In this document: piece by piece, positions 21,966 to 31,530 of the stretch
How the letters are laid out: each line of letters opens with the position of its first letter
Numbering within the stretch: position 1 is the stretch's first letter
Assembly: GCF_007923265.1 (NCBI RefSeq)
Contig: NZ_VOJA01000001.1
Span: 434,001-498,000 of the forward strand
Source: Francisella salimarina
GTDB taxonomy: Bacteria; Pseudomonadota; Gammaproteobacteria; Francisellales; Francisellaceae
Direction of reading: 5' to 3'
Length of the DNA stretch: 64,000 nt
Notes under the pieces: generated by a model
Told to the model about the DNA's origin: nothing
Database searches by the model: none
Seen by the model: only the letters and a program-made list of their open reading frames with translations
Position numbers and translations under genes: made by a program

Positions 21966-23219
21966 CTATCTATCTACATCACCAAACACAACATCTATTG
22001 TAGAGATAATCGCTGGAGTATCTGCCAACATATGCCCTGACAACAATTCATCCATAGCACTTATGTGAGTAAATCCTGGCGCTTTCATCTTAAGCCTATA
22101 AGGCTTATTCGCTCCATCAGACTTAATATACACACCGAACTCGCCTTTAGGATGCTCAGTACCAACATAAACCTCTCCCTCGGGAGTGCAATAACCTTCA
22201 GAAAAAAGCTTAAAATGATGAATAAGCTCTTCCATATTATTTTTCATTGCATTTCTTTTCGGAGGCGCAACTTTGTGGTTATCTGAAAGAACTGATCCTG
22301 GATTAGCTCGCAACCAATCAACACATTGTTTGATTAACTTATTAGATTCACGCATCTCTGCCATTCTAACAAGATATCTATCATAACAATCACCATTAGC
22401 GCCAACAGGAATATCAAAATCAAGCTTGTCATATACTTCATAAGGCTGAGATTTTCTAAGATCCCAAACAACACCACTCCCCCTCAACATAGGTCCAGTG
22501 AAACCAAGCTCAACCGCTCTTTCTGCTGTAACAACACCAATATCAACAGTTCTTTGTTTCCAAAGCCTGTTATCTGTTAAAAGCGTGTCTATCTCATCTA
22601 GAGATTTATCAAAATCAACAACAAAAGAATCTAGAAAGTCCAACATACTACCTTGTCTGTTAGCATTGATTTTTTTGGTTTTTCTTTTGCTTGTAAATCT
22701 AGTTTGCTTATATTGTGGCATTTGTGTTGGTAAATCTCTAGCAACACCTCCTGGTCTAAAATACGCAGCATGCATACGAGCACCAGAAACAGCTTCATAA
22801 CAGTCAAACAAGTCTTCTCTAACCCTAAAGGCATATAGAAATACTGTCATAGCACCCAAGTCGATACCACACGCAGCAACCCAAAGCAAATGGTTAAGAA
22901 TTCTTGTCATCTCGGCGAACATTACACGGATATACTGAGCTCTTTCAGGAACTTCAAGTTCTAAAAGCTTCTCGATCGCCATTACGTAAGCATGCTCATT
23001 ACACATCATCGAAACATAGTCTAACCTATCCATATAACCAATACTCTGATTATATGGCTTAAACTCAGCAAGCTTCTCTGTCCCTCTATGAAGTAAGCCA
23101 ACATGCGGATCAGCTCTAACGACTGTCTCTCCATCTAGCTCTAAAATAAGTCTTAGAACACCATGCGCAGCAGGATGGACTGGACCAAAATTTAGTGTAT
23201 AGTTTTTATACTCTGCCAT
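21966..23219 (-). CDS. nuoD: NADH-quinone oxidoreductase subunit D
   Basis: 49-kDa-type subunit lining the quinone-binding pocket, 417 aa, related to the NiFe hydrogenase large subunit. The N-terminal [13 protein letters not shown] (about 11-23) carries the quinone-pocket His. Later blocks [11 protein letters not shown] and the C-terminal DVVFGDVDR end are typical. NuoC and NuoD are separate genes here, unlike the fused nuoCD of E. coli. Confidence 0.97.
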   Translation of the reverse strand: MAEYKNYTLNFGPVHPAAHGVLRLILELDGETVVRADPHVGLLHRGTEKLAEFKPYNQSIGYMDRLDYVSMMCNEHAYVMAIEKLLELEVPERAQYIRVMFAEMTRILNHLLWVAACGIDLGAMTVFLYAFRVREDLFDCYEAVSGARMHAAYFRPGGVARDLPTQMPQYKQTRFTSKRKTKKINANRQGSMLDFLDSFVVDFDKSLDEIDTLLTDNRLWKQRTVDIGVVTAERAVELGFTGPMLRGSGVVWDLRKSQPYEVYDKLDFDIPVGANGDCYDRYLVRMAEMRESNKLIKQCVDWLRANPGSVLSDNHKVAPPKRNAMKNNMEELIHHFKLFSEGYCTPEGEVYVGTEHPKGEFGVYIKSDGANKPYRLKMKAPGFTHISAMDELLSGHMLADTPAIISTIDVVFGDVDR

Positions 23220-23237
23220 TGTTACAAACCCATAATT

Positions 23238-23891
23238 TTATTGATTGCGAATCACTCTTGGTGCATTGACCCTATCATCGATCTCTACAGGTTCATAGAC
23301 AACCTTACCAAGATTTTCATCATAACGCATCTCCACATAACCTGTTTGAGGAAAATCTTTTCTCAGAGGGTGGCCTACAAATCCATAATCAGTAAGGACC
23401 CTACGTAAGTCTGGATGATTATTAAAATAAATCCCAAACATATCATAAACCTCTCTCTCAGCCCAATTAGCTGAAGGCCACAGATCCTCAACCGAATCAA
23501 CTATAATAATTTGAGCATCTCTCAGCTTACATTTCACACGAACTCGAACATTATTAGCCATACTTAGCAACTGATAAACAATCTCGAATCTGTTATTAAC
23601 ATCAGCGGTCTTAAAACCTTGCTGGCGCCCTCTCGAAAAACCTGTTTGAGAGACAACCTTACCTACCTGCCAGTCTGACTGACCATAAGTTAAATAATCA
23701 ACTACCGTAATGTCAGTAAGTTGCTTAAAATGATACTCTTTCTTAAGTTTTTTTAGGACAAGATGTATATCACGCTGATCCTTTATAGAGACATTAATCT
23801 CTCCATAAGAAATACGACACTCAACACCAAAGCCGTTTAATATCTTTTCTACATTATTAAAATGATCTTGTAACTTAGCATTCACGATCAC
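23238..23891 (-). CDS. nuoC: NADH-quinone oxidoreductase subunit C
   Basis: 30-kDa-type subunit, 217 aa, that packs against NuoD. The family signature [20 protein letters not shown] (about 147-166) and the following [19 protein letters not shown] block are clear. The start overlaps the nuoB stop by 4 bp. Confidence 0.96.
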   Translation of the reverse strand: MIVNAKLQDHFNNVEKILNGFGVECRISYGEINVSIKDQRDIHLVLKKLKKEYHFKQLTDITVVDYLTYGQSDWQVGKVVSQTGFSRGRQQGFKTADVNNRFEIVYQLLSMANNVRVRVKCKLRDAQIIIVDSVEDLWPSANWAEREVYDMFGIYFNNHPDLRRVLTDYGFVGHPLRKDFPQTGYVEMRYDENLGKVVYEPVEIDDRVNAPRVIRNQ

Positions 23892-24364
23892 TTCCTCGCT
23901 ATAGTGTCTTTTCTAATAATTTTATTCTGCAACTGTATAATCCCGTAAACTAAGGCTTCTGCAGTTGGAGGACAACCAGGAACATATATATCTACAGGAA
24001 CAATCCTGTCACACCCTCTCACCACAGAGTAGGAATAGTGATAGTACCCTCCACCATTTGCACACGAACCCATAGAGATTACCCACTTAGGATCCGGCAT
24101 CTGATCATACACTTGACGTAGTGCCGGAGCCATCTTATTACAAAGTGTACCAGCAACGATAAGGACATCCGACTGCCTAGGAGAAGGCCTAAAAACAATA
24201 CCAAACCTATCCAAATCATACCTAGCAGCACCAGCATGCATCATCTCAACCGCACAGCAAGCCAACCCTGTAGTTACAGGCCACAACGAGCCCGTACGCA
24301 CCCAATTTATAAGCGCGTCAGCACTTGCAGTTATAAAACCTTTATTTTCGTTACCTATTCCCAC
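23888..24364 (-). CDS. nuoB: NADH-quinone oxidoreductase subunit B
   Basis: 158-aa subunit carrying cluster N2, the last iron-sulphur cluster before quinone. Ligands are visible as the vicinal C36-C37 ([10 protein letters not shown]), C100 (MGSCANGGG) and C130 (VPGCPP). The start overlaps the end of nuoA by 10 bp. Confidence 0.97.
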   Translation of the reverse strand: MGIGNENKGFITASADALINWVRTGSLWPVTTGLACCAVEMMHAGAARYDLDRFGIVFRPSPRQSDVLIVAGTLCNKMAPALRQVYDQMPDPKWVISMGSCANGGGYYHYSYSVVRGCDRIVPVDIYVPGCPPTAEALVYGIIQLQNKIIRKDTIARK

Positions 24365-24753
24365 TCCAGAGCTCCTCTCTTCCAGGCATATATTAAACCT
24401 AAAAATAGTACCACTAAAAATATAATCATCGCAAAGAAAGCGTGATCTGAAATAGCTGGCATTCCAGCGCTAGCTCTCAAATTTATACCCCAAGGAATAA
24501 TGAACGCTAACTCTAAATCAAACACTAAAAATAGTACCGCAATTAGATAAAAACGAACATCTAGCTTTTCCCTAGCGTCACCAAAAGTAGGAAAACCACA
24601 CTCAAATGTTTCTCCTTTTGTTGCACTTGGGTTGTTAGCACCAACAATCATTGACAAAATCTTACCAATCATTGCAAATGCCACACCCAAACCAAAAGCT
24701 ATTATGAGGAATATAAGTATAGGCGCAAATTGTGCGTAAATATTAGTATTCAT
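24355..24753 (-). CDS. nuoA: NADH-quinone oxidoreductase subunit A
   Basis: First gene of the operon. A 132-aa membrane subunit with three helices and the conserved loop [22 protein letters not shown] between helices 1 and 2 that contacts the quinone site, plus the FDLELAF block in helix 2. The promoter at 24787-24815 lies just upstream. Confidence 0.96.
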   Translation of the reverse strand: MNTNIYAQFAPILIFLIIAFGLGVAFAMIGKILSMIVGANNPSATKGETFECGFPTFGDAREKLDVRFYLIAVLFLVFDLELAFIIPWGINLRASAGMPAISDHAFFAMIIFLVVLFLGLIYAWKRGALEWE

Positions 24754-25133
24754 AAGAAAGATTGATTTAAAATCACCAGTCTGACAATGATATCACAATT
24801 ACATATCAATTACAAAAACCTAAAACATACATAGTAGACAAGGATGAAAGTCACAAAAATAAGAATCTTCAAACCTATCTCTATTATCATAATTATAAAT
24901 ATTATTAGAAATCAATTCCTGAAGATGTATCTTCACATTAAAAAATAACGTTGACTCAAGATAGACTGATGATAAAGATTTTTCTAAAACTTTGTCTATT
25001 AATACACTTATAAACACCTTAACTCTTGATATATCATTTACACAAAAGATAGTGTTTTATTGATATAGACAATATATAAATTGCAATAACAGCCATACTT
25101 ATGTCAAAATCTAAGTAAAGTAGGAAATTAATT
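24754..25133. other. Intergenic region between divergent nuoA and fur
   Basis: A 380-bp AT-rich gap. It holds the nuo promoter at its left end and, presumably, the fur promoter at its right end. I see no convincing gene: one 65-codon frame on the minus strand (24820-25017) has no ribosome site and an unlikely composition. No strong Fur box is visible before fur. ATTATCATAATTAT near 24889 is only a partial match. Confidence 0.6.
24787..24815 (-). promoter_or_regulatory. Predicted sigma70 promoter of the nuo operon
   Basis: Minus strand -35 TTGTAA (24810-24815), 17-bp spacer, -10 TATCAT (24787-24792), giving a leader of about 25-30 nt before nuoA. An overlapping alternative, TTGATA with a shifted -10, is also possible. 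Confidence 0.6.
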
Positions 25134-25583
25134 ATGAACAAAATGTCGGGAAATAGTTACAACCTGAAAGAGTTTGGTTTTAAAGTTACTCAACCACGTG
25201 TTGAAATACTTAAGCTTTTTGAAGAAAATAAAGATAGACACCTTAGTCCTGATGATGTTTTTTCTAAGCTCAAATCTCAAGGAAGTAGTACGGGAATAGC
25301 TACAGTTTACAGAGTACTAAATCAGTTTGAATCAGCAGGAATAATAAACAAACTTAAACTCGACTCTGATCAAGTTATGTACGAACTAAATCAAGGAGAT
25401 CACCACGATCATATCATATGTATTGAGTGCAATGAGATACAAGAATTTTATAATGAAAAAATAGAAAAGCTACAAAAGGAAGTCGTAAAATCAATGGGTG
25501 CAGAAATGGTGGATCACAGTTTAAACATCTATATCAAATGCTATAAAAACTGTAAAAATAAAAACAAACCATCACAATCTTAA
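25134..25583 (+). CDS. fur: Ferric uptake regulator Fur
   Basis: Iron-responsive repressor of 149 aa. An N-terminal winged-helix domain (about 10-85) is followed by the metal-binding segment GDHHDH (88-93), the structural zinc pair C96 and C99, and a second pair C136 and C140. With iron bound, Fur represses iron-uptake genes through boxes like those at 26941 and 36795. In F. tularensis fur also lies between nuoA and the siderophore operon, but there it is cotranscribed toward fslA. Here a convergent gene overlaps its stop codon by 4 bp, so fur cannot simply read into the siderophore operon. Confidence 0.96.
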   Translation: MNKMSGNSYNLKEFGFKVTQPRVEILKLFEENKDRHLSPDDVFSKLKSQGSSTGIATVYRVLNQFESAGIINKLKLDSDQVMYELNQGDHHDHIICIECNEIQEFYNEKIEKLQKEVVKSMGAEMVDHSLNIYIKCYKNCKNKNKPSQS

Positions 25584-26899
25584 AACAAAGCCTTATAGAC
25601 TTTTTCAAATGCATAGTCAGCTGTTATCAAGCACCAACTTTTACCCCTAGAGCTATATCCTGAGTATTTAACATCCAAATCACCAAGTCCATTTAATAGT
25701 TCATTAAAGAATTGTGGTATCGTGTCCAACTTATCGCCAACCAAAGCAGTCAAAGAAAGATTTTTCTCGAATTCAAACTCATCTTCACACAAATCTATTA
25801 ACTCATTATTTATAGACTGGTATGTAATATTATTAGTGTCATCAATTACAAGAATTAATTCAACATCTGTGAGATTAATAACATCAGGTGTGATGTCATA
25901 CTTTCTTAAAACAGCCAGAACTTTATAAACTATATCTGATAAATCTAAACTCACCAAATTAACTTTGATTAGACTCTGCCCTCGCCTCTCAGCAATAGCT
26001 CTTACCCCCCTTGTTACAATACCTTCATTATCGTTTGTAATATAAGTACCACCACTAGCTGGATCAAATGTCGATCCTACAAATACTTTAGTACCACTTC
26101 TCATAACTGGCCAAAGTGTATCAGGATGCAAAACTTTTGCTCCAAAACCTATAAGCTCTATAGCCTCTTCAAAATTTATCTGCTTTATTACTTGTGATTT
26201 AGGTATCAATCTTGGATCAGCTTGATGTATACCCGCCACATCAGTCCAAATGTAAAGCATATCTGCACTGACCGCCTCAGCAACCAATGCAGCAGAATAA
26301 TCACTTCCTCCACGACCTAGCACTACGGTTTCACCATCTAAATTTGAACCTATAAAGCCACCCATAACGTATAGCTTTCGTGAATCAGAAAAATATTTCT
26401 TTGCCTGAGACTTTATATCTTTTAACAAAGGTCTGGCCTTAATATAACTGCCATCTGCTTTTATAATTTCTCTAGCATCGATGTGTGCTGAGCTTATACC
26501 CTGTTGTTTTAGAGCATGATCGAAAATATAAGCGGAAATCCTCTCACCAAAAGACAAAATTTGTGATTGTAACCGAAACTTTGATTTATTATCAAGGTAT
26601 AATTCCTGACAAAGTTTTTCAAGCTCTCTAAACAATGATGCTATCTTCTCATTTCTTGTTTGTATAATACTTTGAACAATAGGGTCTACAATACAATACA
26701 AGTCTGCAAATATTTTTTTGTAAGTATAAGCATCACTTTTTATAAGCTTTTCCAATAAGTTAGTAACTCCTGCTTGAGCACTGACAACAACAACTTTTAT
26801 ATCTTGATTATTTTTGACTATATTAACACATTTATATATTGATGCGACCGTTCCTACACTAGTTCCACCAAACTTAGCCACACCGATTTGATTTTTCAT
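25580..26899 (-). CDS. Aspartate kinase (LysC type), divergent from the siderophore operon
   Basis: Phosphorylates L-aspartate to aspartyl phosphate, the first step toward aspartate semialdehyde. The 439-aa protein starts with KFGGTSVG (9-16), has the kinase segments FGERISAY and LGRGGSDYSA, and a C-terminal regulatory region of two ACT domains (about 290-439), matching monofunctional LysC-type kinases rather than the ThrA or MetL fusions. It is transcribed away from the diaminobutyrate aminotransferase gene with only 82 bp between them, and its predicted -35 lies inside the shared Fur box. I infer that it may feed diaminobutyrate synthesis for the siderophore, as Ask_Ect does in ectoine clusters. 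It could instead be the housekeeping lysC. Confidence 0.9.
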   Translation of the reverse strand: MKNQIGVAKFGGTSVGTVASIYKCVNIVKNNQDIKVVVVSAQAGVTNLLEKLIKSDAYTYKKIFADLYCIVDPIVQSIIQTRNEKIASLFRELEKLCQELYLDNKSKFRLQSQILSFGERISAYIFDHALKQQGISSAHIDAREIIKADGSYIKARPLLKDIKSQAKKYFSDSRKLYVMGGFIGSNLDGETVVLGRGGSDYSAALVAEAVSADMLYIWTDVAGIHQADPRLIPKSQVIKQINFEEAIELIGFGAKVLHPDTLWPVMRSGTKVFVGSTFDPASGGTYITNDNEGIVTRGVRAIAERRGQSLIKVNLVSLDLSDIVYKVLAVLRKYDITPDVINLTDVELILVIDDTNNITYQSINNELIDLCEDEFEFEKNLSLTALVGDKLDTIPQFFNELLNGLGDLDVKYSGYSSRGKSWCLITADYAFEKVYKALF

Positions 26900-26907
26900 A
26901 TATTTTT

Positions 26908-26937
26908 TTGCTAATTAATGTTGCTTTTTAATATAAT
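26908..26937 (+). promoter_or_regulatory. Predicted promoter of the siderophore operon
   Basis: Plus strand -35 TTGCTA (26908-26913), 18-bp spacer, perfect -10 TATAAT (26932-26937). The expected start near 26944 falls inside the Fur box, so Fur binding would block initiation. Confidence 0.7.
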
Positions 26938-26958
26938 GTAAATGATAATCATTATCAA
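26930..26958 (-). promoter_or_regulatory. Predicted promoter of the divergent aspartate kinase gene
   Basis: Minus strand -35 TTGATA (26953-26958), 17-bp spacer, -10 TATATT (26930-26935), followed after 30 bp by the kinase ATG. The -35 is part of the Fur box and the -10 overlaps the siderophore operon -10, so the two promoters compete for the same DNA. Confidence 0.6.
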
Positions 26959-26959
26959 T
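26941..26959. promoter_or_regulatory. Fur box between aspartate kinase and siderophore operon
   Basis: A perfect 7-1-7 inverted repeat, TGATAATCATTATCA (26943-26957), with flanks that extend the match to the classical GATAATGATAATCATTATC consensus. It lies at the start-site region of the rightward promoter and on the -35 of the leftward promoter, so one Fur dimer or dimer pair could silence both directions under iron-replete conditions. Confidence 0.9.
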
Positions 26960-26981
26960 ATTAAACAGCAAAGATTAAAAT

Positions 26982-28316
26982 ATGAATTTACAACCTCAAC
27001 AAACCATGTTAAAAAATCAAACAATCTGGGAATCAAACGCAAGAAGCTATCCAAGAAAAAATCCTTTAGTCATAAAAAAAGCACAAGGTATTTATCTAAC
27101 AGATATTGAAAATAAGAACTACATAGACTGCCTAGCAGGAGCTGGAACTATTGCTCTTGGACACAATGATCCTGAAATTACAAATGCGATATCACAAACT
27201 CTGGATAAAGGAGTCCCAATACATACATTAGACTTGCTTACAGAAGAAAAACATAGCTTTATGGAAGAGCTGCTAAATACTCTACCCCAGTCTTATCATG
27301 GCAAAACAAAAGTTCAATTTTGTAGCCCAAGTGGCTCTGATGCAGTTGAAGCAGCAATCAAACTGTGCAAAACAGCAACAGGTAGAGAGAATATAATTGC
27401 TTTTCATGGTGCCTATCATGGTATGACTCATGGAACACTTTCTCTTATGGGTAATTTAGAACCAAAACAAGATATTGCCGGACTTACTCCCTATGTACAT
27501 TTCCTACCTTACCCTTATTCATATCGTTGCCCTTTTGGTCTAAAAGATGAACAAAGCCTAGACGTAAATATTCAAATGATCTCTCGCTTATTAAAAGATC
27601 CTGAAAGTGGTATAAAAAAACCAGCCGCAATCATACTAGAACCCGTCCAAGGTGAAGGAGGTGTAATCCCAGCTCCTGTAAAATGGTTAAAGGCAATAAG
27701 AGAGCTAACTAAAGAGCTAGATATACCTCTAATTGTTGATGAAGTTCAGTGTGGTATTGGCAGAACGGGATACTTATATGCTTTTGAAAAAGCCGGTATT
27801 GATCCAGATGTAATTGTTCTATCTAAAGCACTTGGTGGAGGATTGCCAATATCTGTAATACTATACAAAAGTTATTTAGATACTTGGAAGCCTGGTGCTC
27901 ATACAGGAACATTTCGTGGTAACGTGCTAGCAATGGCTGCAGGAAGCGTTGTTTTAAAAAGAGTAAATAATACTGCTTTCCTAGAACAAGTAAGTAAAAA
28001 AGGTAATTATCTACTCGACAAACTCCATAGCCTAAAAAACAAATATAACATTATTGGTGATGTTCGTGGTTCGGGCTTGATGATTGGTATGGAAATAGTT
28101 GATATATCTTCAAAGCCAGACTCAATCGGTAGCTTGCCTGCTGATGGAAAAAAAGCTTTAGCAATCAAAAAAACTTGTTTTGACATGGGATTGATAGTTG
28201 AGTTAGGCGGTCGATTTGGAGGAACTATTAGACTATTACCTCCTTTAACAATAACTATTGAACAAATCAATGAAGTAGTTCAAATATTAGAAGACTCGAT
28301 TAAGGAGAATATATGA
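26982..28316 (+). CDS. dat: Diaminobutyrate--2-oxoglutarate aminotransferase (Dat/RhbA type)
   Basis: PLP-dependent class III aminotransferase of 444 aa that converts aspartate semialdehyde and glutamate to L-2,4-diaminobutyrate, the first committed step of 1,3-diaminopropane synthesis. Visible motifs: SGSD (117-120) for the cofactor phosphate, FHGAYHG (141-147), EPVQGEGG (220-227), VDEVQ and GIGRTG (252-263), and the Schiff-base lysine K282 in LSKALGGG. It is the first gene of the operon, 23 bp past the Fur box, and its stop overlaps the start of the decarboxylase gene. The dat-ddc pair is the hallmark of diaminopropane-based siderophores such as rhizobactin 1021 (RhbA, RhbB). The ribosome site of this gene is weak. 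Confidence 0.92.
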   Translation: MNLQPQQTMLKNQTIWESNARSYPRKNPLVIKKAQGIYLTDIENKNYIDCLAGAGTIALGHNDPEITNAISQTLDKGVPIHTLDLLTEEKHSFMEELLNTLPQSYHGKTKVQFCSPSGSDAVEAAIKLCKTATGRENIIAFHGAYHGMTHGTLSLMGNLEPKQDIAGLTPYVHFLPYPYSYRCPFGLKDEQSLDVNIQMISRLLKDPESGIKKPAAIILEPVQGEGGVIPAPVKWLKAIRELTKELDIPLIVDEVQCGIGRTGYLYAFEKAGIDPDVIVLSKALGGGLPISVILYKSYLDTWKPGAHTGTFRGNVLAMAAGSVVLKRVNNTAFLEQVSKKGNYLLDKLHSLKNKYNIIGDVRGSGLMIGMEIVDISSKPDSIGSLPADGKKALAIKKTCFDMGLIVELGGRFGGTIRLLPPLTITIEQINEVVQILEDSIKENI

Positions 28317-29824
28317 GTCTAAATCTTGATAACTACTTTCTAAACAGCTCTATAGAAAGTACTAATGCATATAAACAAAGTATAAAAGATACGTTAGAAA
28401 TAATCACAGCTAACTTAAAGAGCTCTAACATTTTTAGTGGGCAAGAGGCAAGGCAACTAGAAAGATTAACTACTCAATATAAGATAGATAAAGAACCTAA
28501 AAAATTAGAGAATATAATCCAGAATCAGCTTGGCGAGTTTTTTAAACATTCGCTGAATGTTAATTCTCCAACTTCCATGGCTCATTTACATTGCCCTGTA
28601 ATGTTACCCTCATTAGTTGCTGAAATATTTATCTCAGCTCTAAATCAATCTATGGATTCATGGGATCAAAGCCCTATTGCCACATATATTGAACAAGCTG
28701 TTATTAACTGGTTTAGCTCTTTAATTTACAAAGATAATCCATGCTCAGATGGTATATTTACAAGTGGTGGAACTCAGTCAAACCTAATGGGACTACTTTT
28801 AGCAAGAGATCATTATTGTGAAAATGTTCTAAATCATAAAATAGCAGATTTAGGTTTGCCAAATATTGCTAATAAATTTCGTATCTTATGCACAGAAAAA
28901 ACGCACTTCTCTGTGCACAAATCTCTATCGATATTGGGATTAGGTAAAAACTCAATCGAACTAATAAAAACAGATGAGAATCTTAAATTAGATGTTAAAG
29001 ATTTAGCCTCAAGAATAGGCTCTCTGAAAGTACAGGACTTAATTCCGATATGTATAGTTACAACTATTGGAGATACTGACTTTGGCTGTATTGATAATAT
29101 CAAGTCAATAGCAGAAATAGCAAATAAACATAACATCTGGCTTCATGCAGATGCCGCTGTTGGTGGAGCTCTAATACTTTCAAATAAACACAAAGATCGA
29201 CTAGTAGGTCTTGAACTTGTTGATTCTGTAACTATTGATTTTCATAAGCTATTTTTCCAACCTGTAAGTTGTGGGGCTTTTTTCTGTAAAGATAGACAAG
29301 CATTCAAGCTTCTAAGTTACCATGCTGACTACTTAAACCCTGATGAAGATGGCTTTGATAGTATAAATTTAGTAGATAAATCGATACAAACAACTCGTAG
29401 GTTTGATGCTCTAAAAATATTTATCTCATTGCAAAATAGTGGTACTGAATTATTTGCAAAATGGATTGATCATATTATTGAGATTACAAATATAACAATT
29501 ACAACTATAGAAGAAGATAATAGCCTACAACTAGCCTTTGAAGAGCAACAACACTTAAACAATCATCTAAATACAATTGTTTTTAGGTATTATGATAAAA
29601 ATTTGAATTCTAACACTCTAAATTTGATTAATAGAGAGATTCATAAGCTTATATTTCATAGTGGCAAATTTGCTATAGCTCAGACAAAAATAAATAAGAA
29701 TATTTACTTAAAAATCACCTTAGTTAATCCAATGATAACATCAGAACTGATAAGTGCCTGTCTCAAGCAAATAAAACACTATGGCAACTTAGTCAAAAAT
29801 CAAATAGAGGCAAGCCAACAATGA
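28313..29824 (+). CDS. ddc: L-2,4-diaminobutyrate decarboxylase (Ddc/RhbB type)
   Basis: PLP-dependent group II decarboxylase of 503 aa that converts diaminobutyrate to 1,3-diaminopropane. It has SGGTQSN (151-157), HADAA (278-282) and the cofactor lysine K312 in DFHKLF. A strong AAGGAG site precedes its ATG, which overlaps the dat stop as ATGA. The Dat-Ddc order and the following NIS synthetases separate it from glutamate decarboxylase, which is present elsewhere in the window (57058-58398), and from the diaminopimelate-decarboxylase-like FslC used for rhizoferrin. Confidence 0.92.
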   Translation: MSLNLDNYFLNSSIESTNAYKQSIKDTLEIITANLKSSNIFSGQEARQLERLTTQYKIDKEPKKLENIIQNQLGEFFKHSLNVNSPTSMAHLHCPVMLPSLVAEIFISALNQSMDSWDQSPIATYIEQAVINWFSSLIYKDNPCSDGIFTSGGTQSNLMGLLLARDHYCENVLNHKIADLGLPNIANKFRILCTEKTHFSVHKSLSILGLGKNSIELIKTDENLKLDVKDLASRIGSLKVQDLIPICIVTTIGDTDFGCIDNIKSIAEIANKHNIWLHADAAVGGALILSNKHKDRLVGLELVDSVTIDFHKLFFQPVSCGAFFCKDRQAFKLLSYHADYLNPDEDGFDSINLVDKSIQTTRRFDALKIFISLQNSGTELFAKWIDHIIEITNITITTIEEDNSLQLAFEEQQHLNNHLNTIVFRYYDKNLNSNTLNLINREIHKLIFHSGKFAIAQTKINKNIYLKITLVNPMITSELISACLKQIKHYGNLVKNQIEASQQ

Positions 29825-31530
29825 ATAAGTACGCAAATAGAATAACTCTAAAAAATTTTTTAAATTGTTACTACCGTGAGTTTAACAATTATGAATTATC
29901 CCGAAACAATGATGGTGGTTATAGGTTTAATATCTTTTTGAAATCTATAGATTCTAGTTTTGAAACAAATGTAAAAATTTCTCCAACATTGAAATCACCA
30001 ATATGGGAGTTACCATGCTATTTAGTAAAACAAGATGAAAAAATAAAGCTCGATCCTCTTGAGGCTGTATTTTTAATTAGCAAGGAGTTAGAAAGCTCTA
30101 ATGTAATTGCCTTCGATGAGTTATTAGAGAGGATAACCAACTCCGCAACAAATATTGCTCAAATATTACATTACAGAAAACACAAAATTGATGATGCCTT
30201 TGGATATGAAAACTCATTTATCACAAATGAGCAAAACCTAATAAGAGGTCATCGATTACAACCAGATCCTAAGAGTAGAGAAGGCTTTTCTAAGGAAGAG
30301 TTTGTACAATACTCTCCAGAAACAAATGGCAGATTTCAGCTTTATTATATGTATATAAGTAAAGATATTTTAGAGTCACAATCATTACTTGAAAAAAATA
30401 CAGATGAGATTTTTTCAGACTTCCTGAAAAATGAGAGTATATACTATAAATCTGATAAAGATTACCAATTATTTGCTGTACATCCTTGGCAAGCAAAATA
30501 CTTGGCAAAACATGATGAAATCCAAAAGTATAAAGCTCAAAAAAAGATAATAGATATTGGCATAACAGGCCCTTGGTTTTATCCAACAACCTCTGTTAGA
30601 ACTGTGTACTCTCCACAAGCCAACATTATGCTGAAATTCTCGCTAAATATCGCCATAACAAATTCAGTAAGAACGAATTTGGCCAAAGAATGTAACAGAA
30701 GTTTGACGGTTCATAAACTATATACAAATCATTTACAGACTATCTTAAATAATGAGTTCCCATTCTTTAAGCTAATTACAGATCCTGCTTATTGTGCAAT
30801 AAAAGTTAATAATAAAATTTTTGATCCAAGTATCTGCATTATACGCAGTGCTAACTTTAATCCTCAAGATGATATTGCATGTATTGCAAGTCTAACTGAA
30901 CCCAACCCATTTAATGAAGCTACGCGTATTGGCTCATTAATTCAGTACTTCAGCGTACACAATAATATCTCTACTTATGAAGCTACTATCTACTGGTTTG
31001 AGACTTACTTAACAGTTGCTATTACCCCTATACTATGGCTGTACTCAAAATATGGTATTGCTCTTGAAGCTCATCAACAAAACTTGCTAGTCAAACTAGA
31101 GCATGGACTACCAGTTGAAAGCTACTATCGTGATAGCCAAGGATATTATTATATAAAAGATCATCCAGAACTCAAAAAAGCTAATTTTGGAAATATCAGT
31201 AGTCTATGTGAAGAATCTGAGGACTTTATAGATCATCATTTTTGCTACTATTTCGTTGTAAATCAACTTTTTTCTGTAATAGAAGCCATTACAAATACTG
31301 GCTATATTAGCGAACAAGATTTAATAAAAATAACTATAGATTTCTTAGAGGGCTTCCTAGAAAAGTATAAAACCTGCGATAAATTTATCAAAAAGATTCT
31401 AAATATAGATCAATTACCTCTAAAGGCTAATCTACGCACAAGACTTAGTGGGCTTGATGAACTACAGGCTCCTTTAACTAATCAATCTATTTATGTAAAT
31501 ACAAATAATCCTTTTAAGGAGGTTATATGA
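29821..31530 (+). CDS. NRPS-independent siderophore synthetase, IucA/RhbC type
   Basis: ATP-dependent synthetase expected to couple citrate to a diaminopropane hydroxamate arm through an acyl adenylate. The 569-aa protein fits the IucA/IucC family: a GHxxxPxPKSREG block (143-155), HPWQ (221-224), a TSVRT segment (about 267-271) and a C-terminal FhuF-like iron-binding-fold region. In the first block the second His of the usual GHPxHPxxK motif appears to be Gln147, which is unusual. It overlaps ddc and the monooxygenase gene by 4 bp on each side, so translation is tightly coupled. By position it corresponds to RhbC. Confidence 0.9.
   Translation: MNKYANRITLKNFLNCYYREFNNYELSRNNDGGYRFNIFLKSIDSSFETNVKISPTLKSPIWELPCYLVKQDEKIKLDPLEAVFLISKELESSNVIAFDELLERITNSATNIAQILHYRKHKIDDAFGYENSFITNEQNLIRGHRLQPDPKSREGFSKEEFVQYSPETNGRFQLYYMYISKDILESQSLLEKNTDEIFSDFLKNESIYYKSDKDYQLFAVHPWQAKYLAKHDEIQKYKAQKKIIDIGITGPWFYPTTSVRTVYSPQANIMLKFSLNIAITNSVRTNLAKECNRSLTVHKLYTNHLQTILNNEFPFFKLITDPAYCAIKVNNKIFDPSICIIRSANFNPQDDIACIASLTEPNPFNEATRIGSLIQYFSVHNNISTYEATIYWFETYLTVAITPILWLYSKYGIALEAHQQNLLVKLEHGLPVESYYRDSQGYYYIKDHPELKKANFGNISSLCEESEDFIDHHFCYYFVVNQLFSVIEAITNTGYISEQDLIKITIDFLEGFLEKYKTCDKFIKKILNIDQLPLKANLRTRLSGLDELQAPLTNQSIYVNTNNPFKEVI

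Noticed and set aside
24880-24900. ATTATCATAATTAT as a possible Fur box before fur
   Set aside because: The match to the Fur consensus is poor next to the two clear boxes in the window, and AT-rich DNA gives such matches by chance.
24820-25017. 65-codon minus-strand frame between nuoA and fur
   Set aside because: No ribosome site, unlikely residue composition, and it occupies the divergent promoter region.
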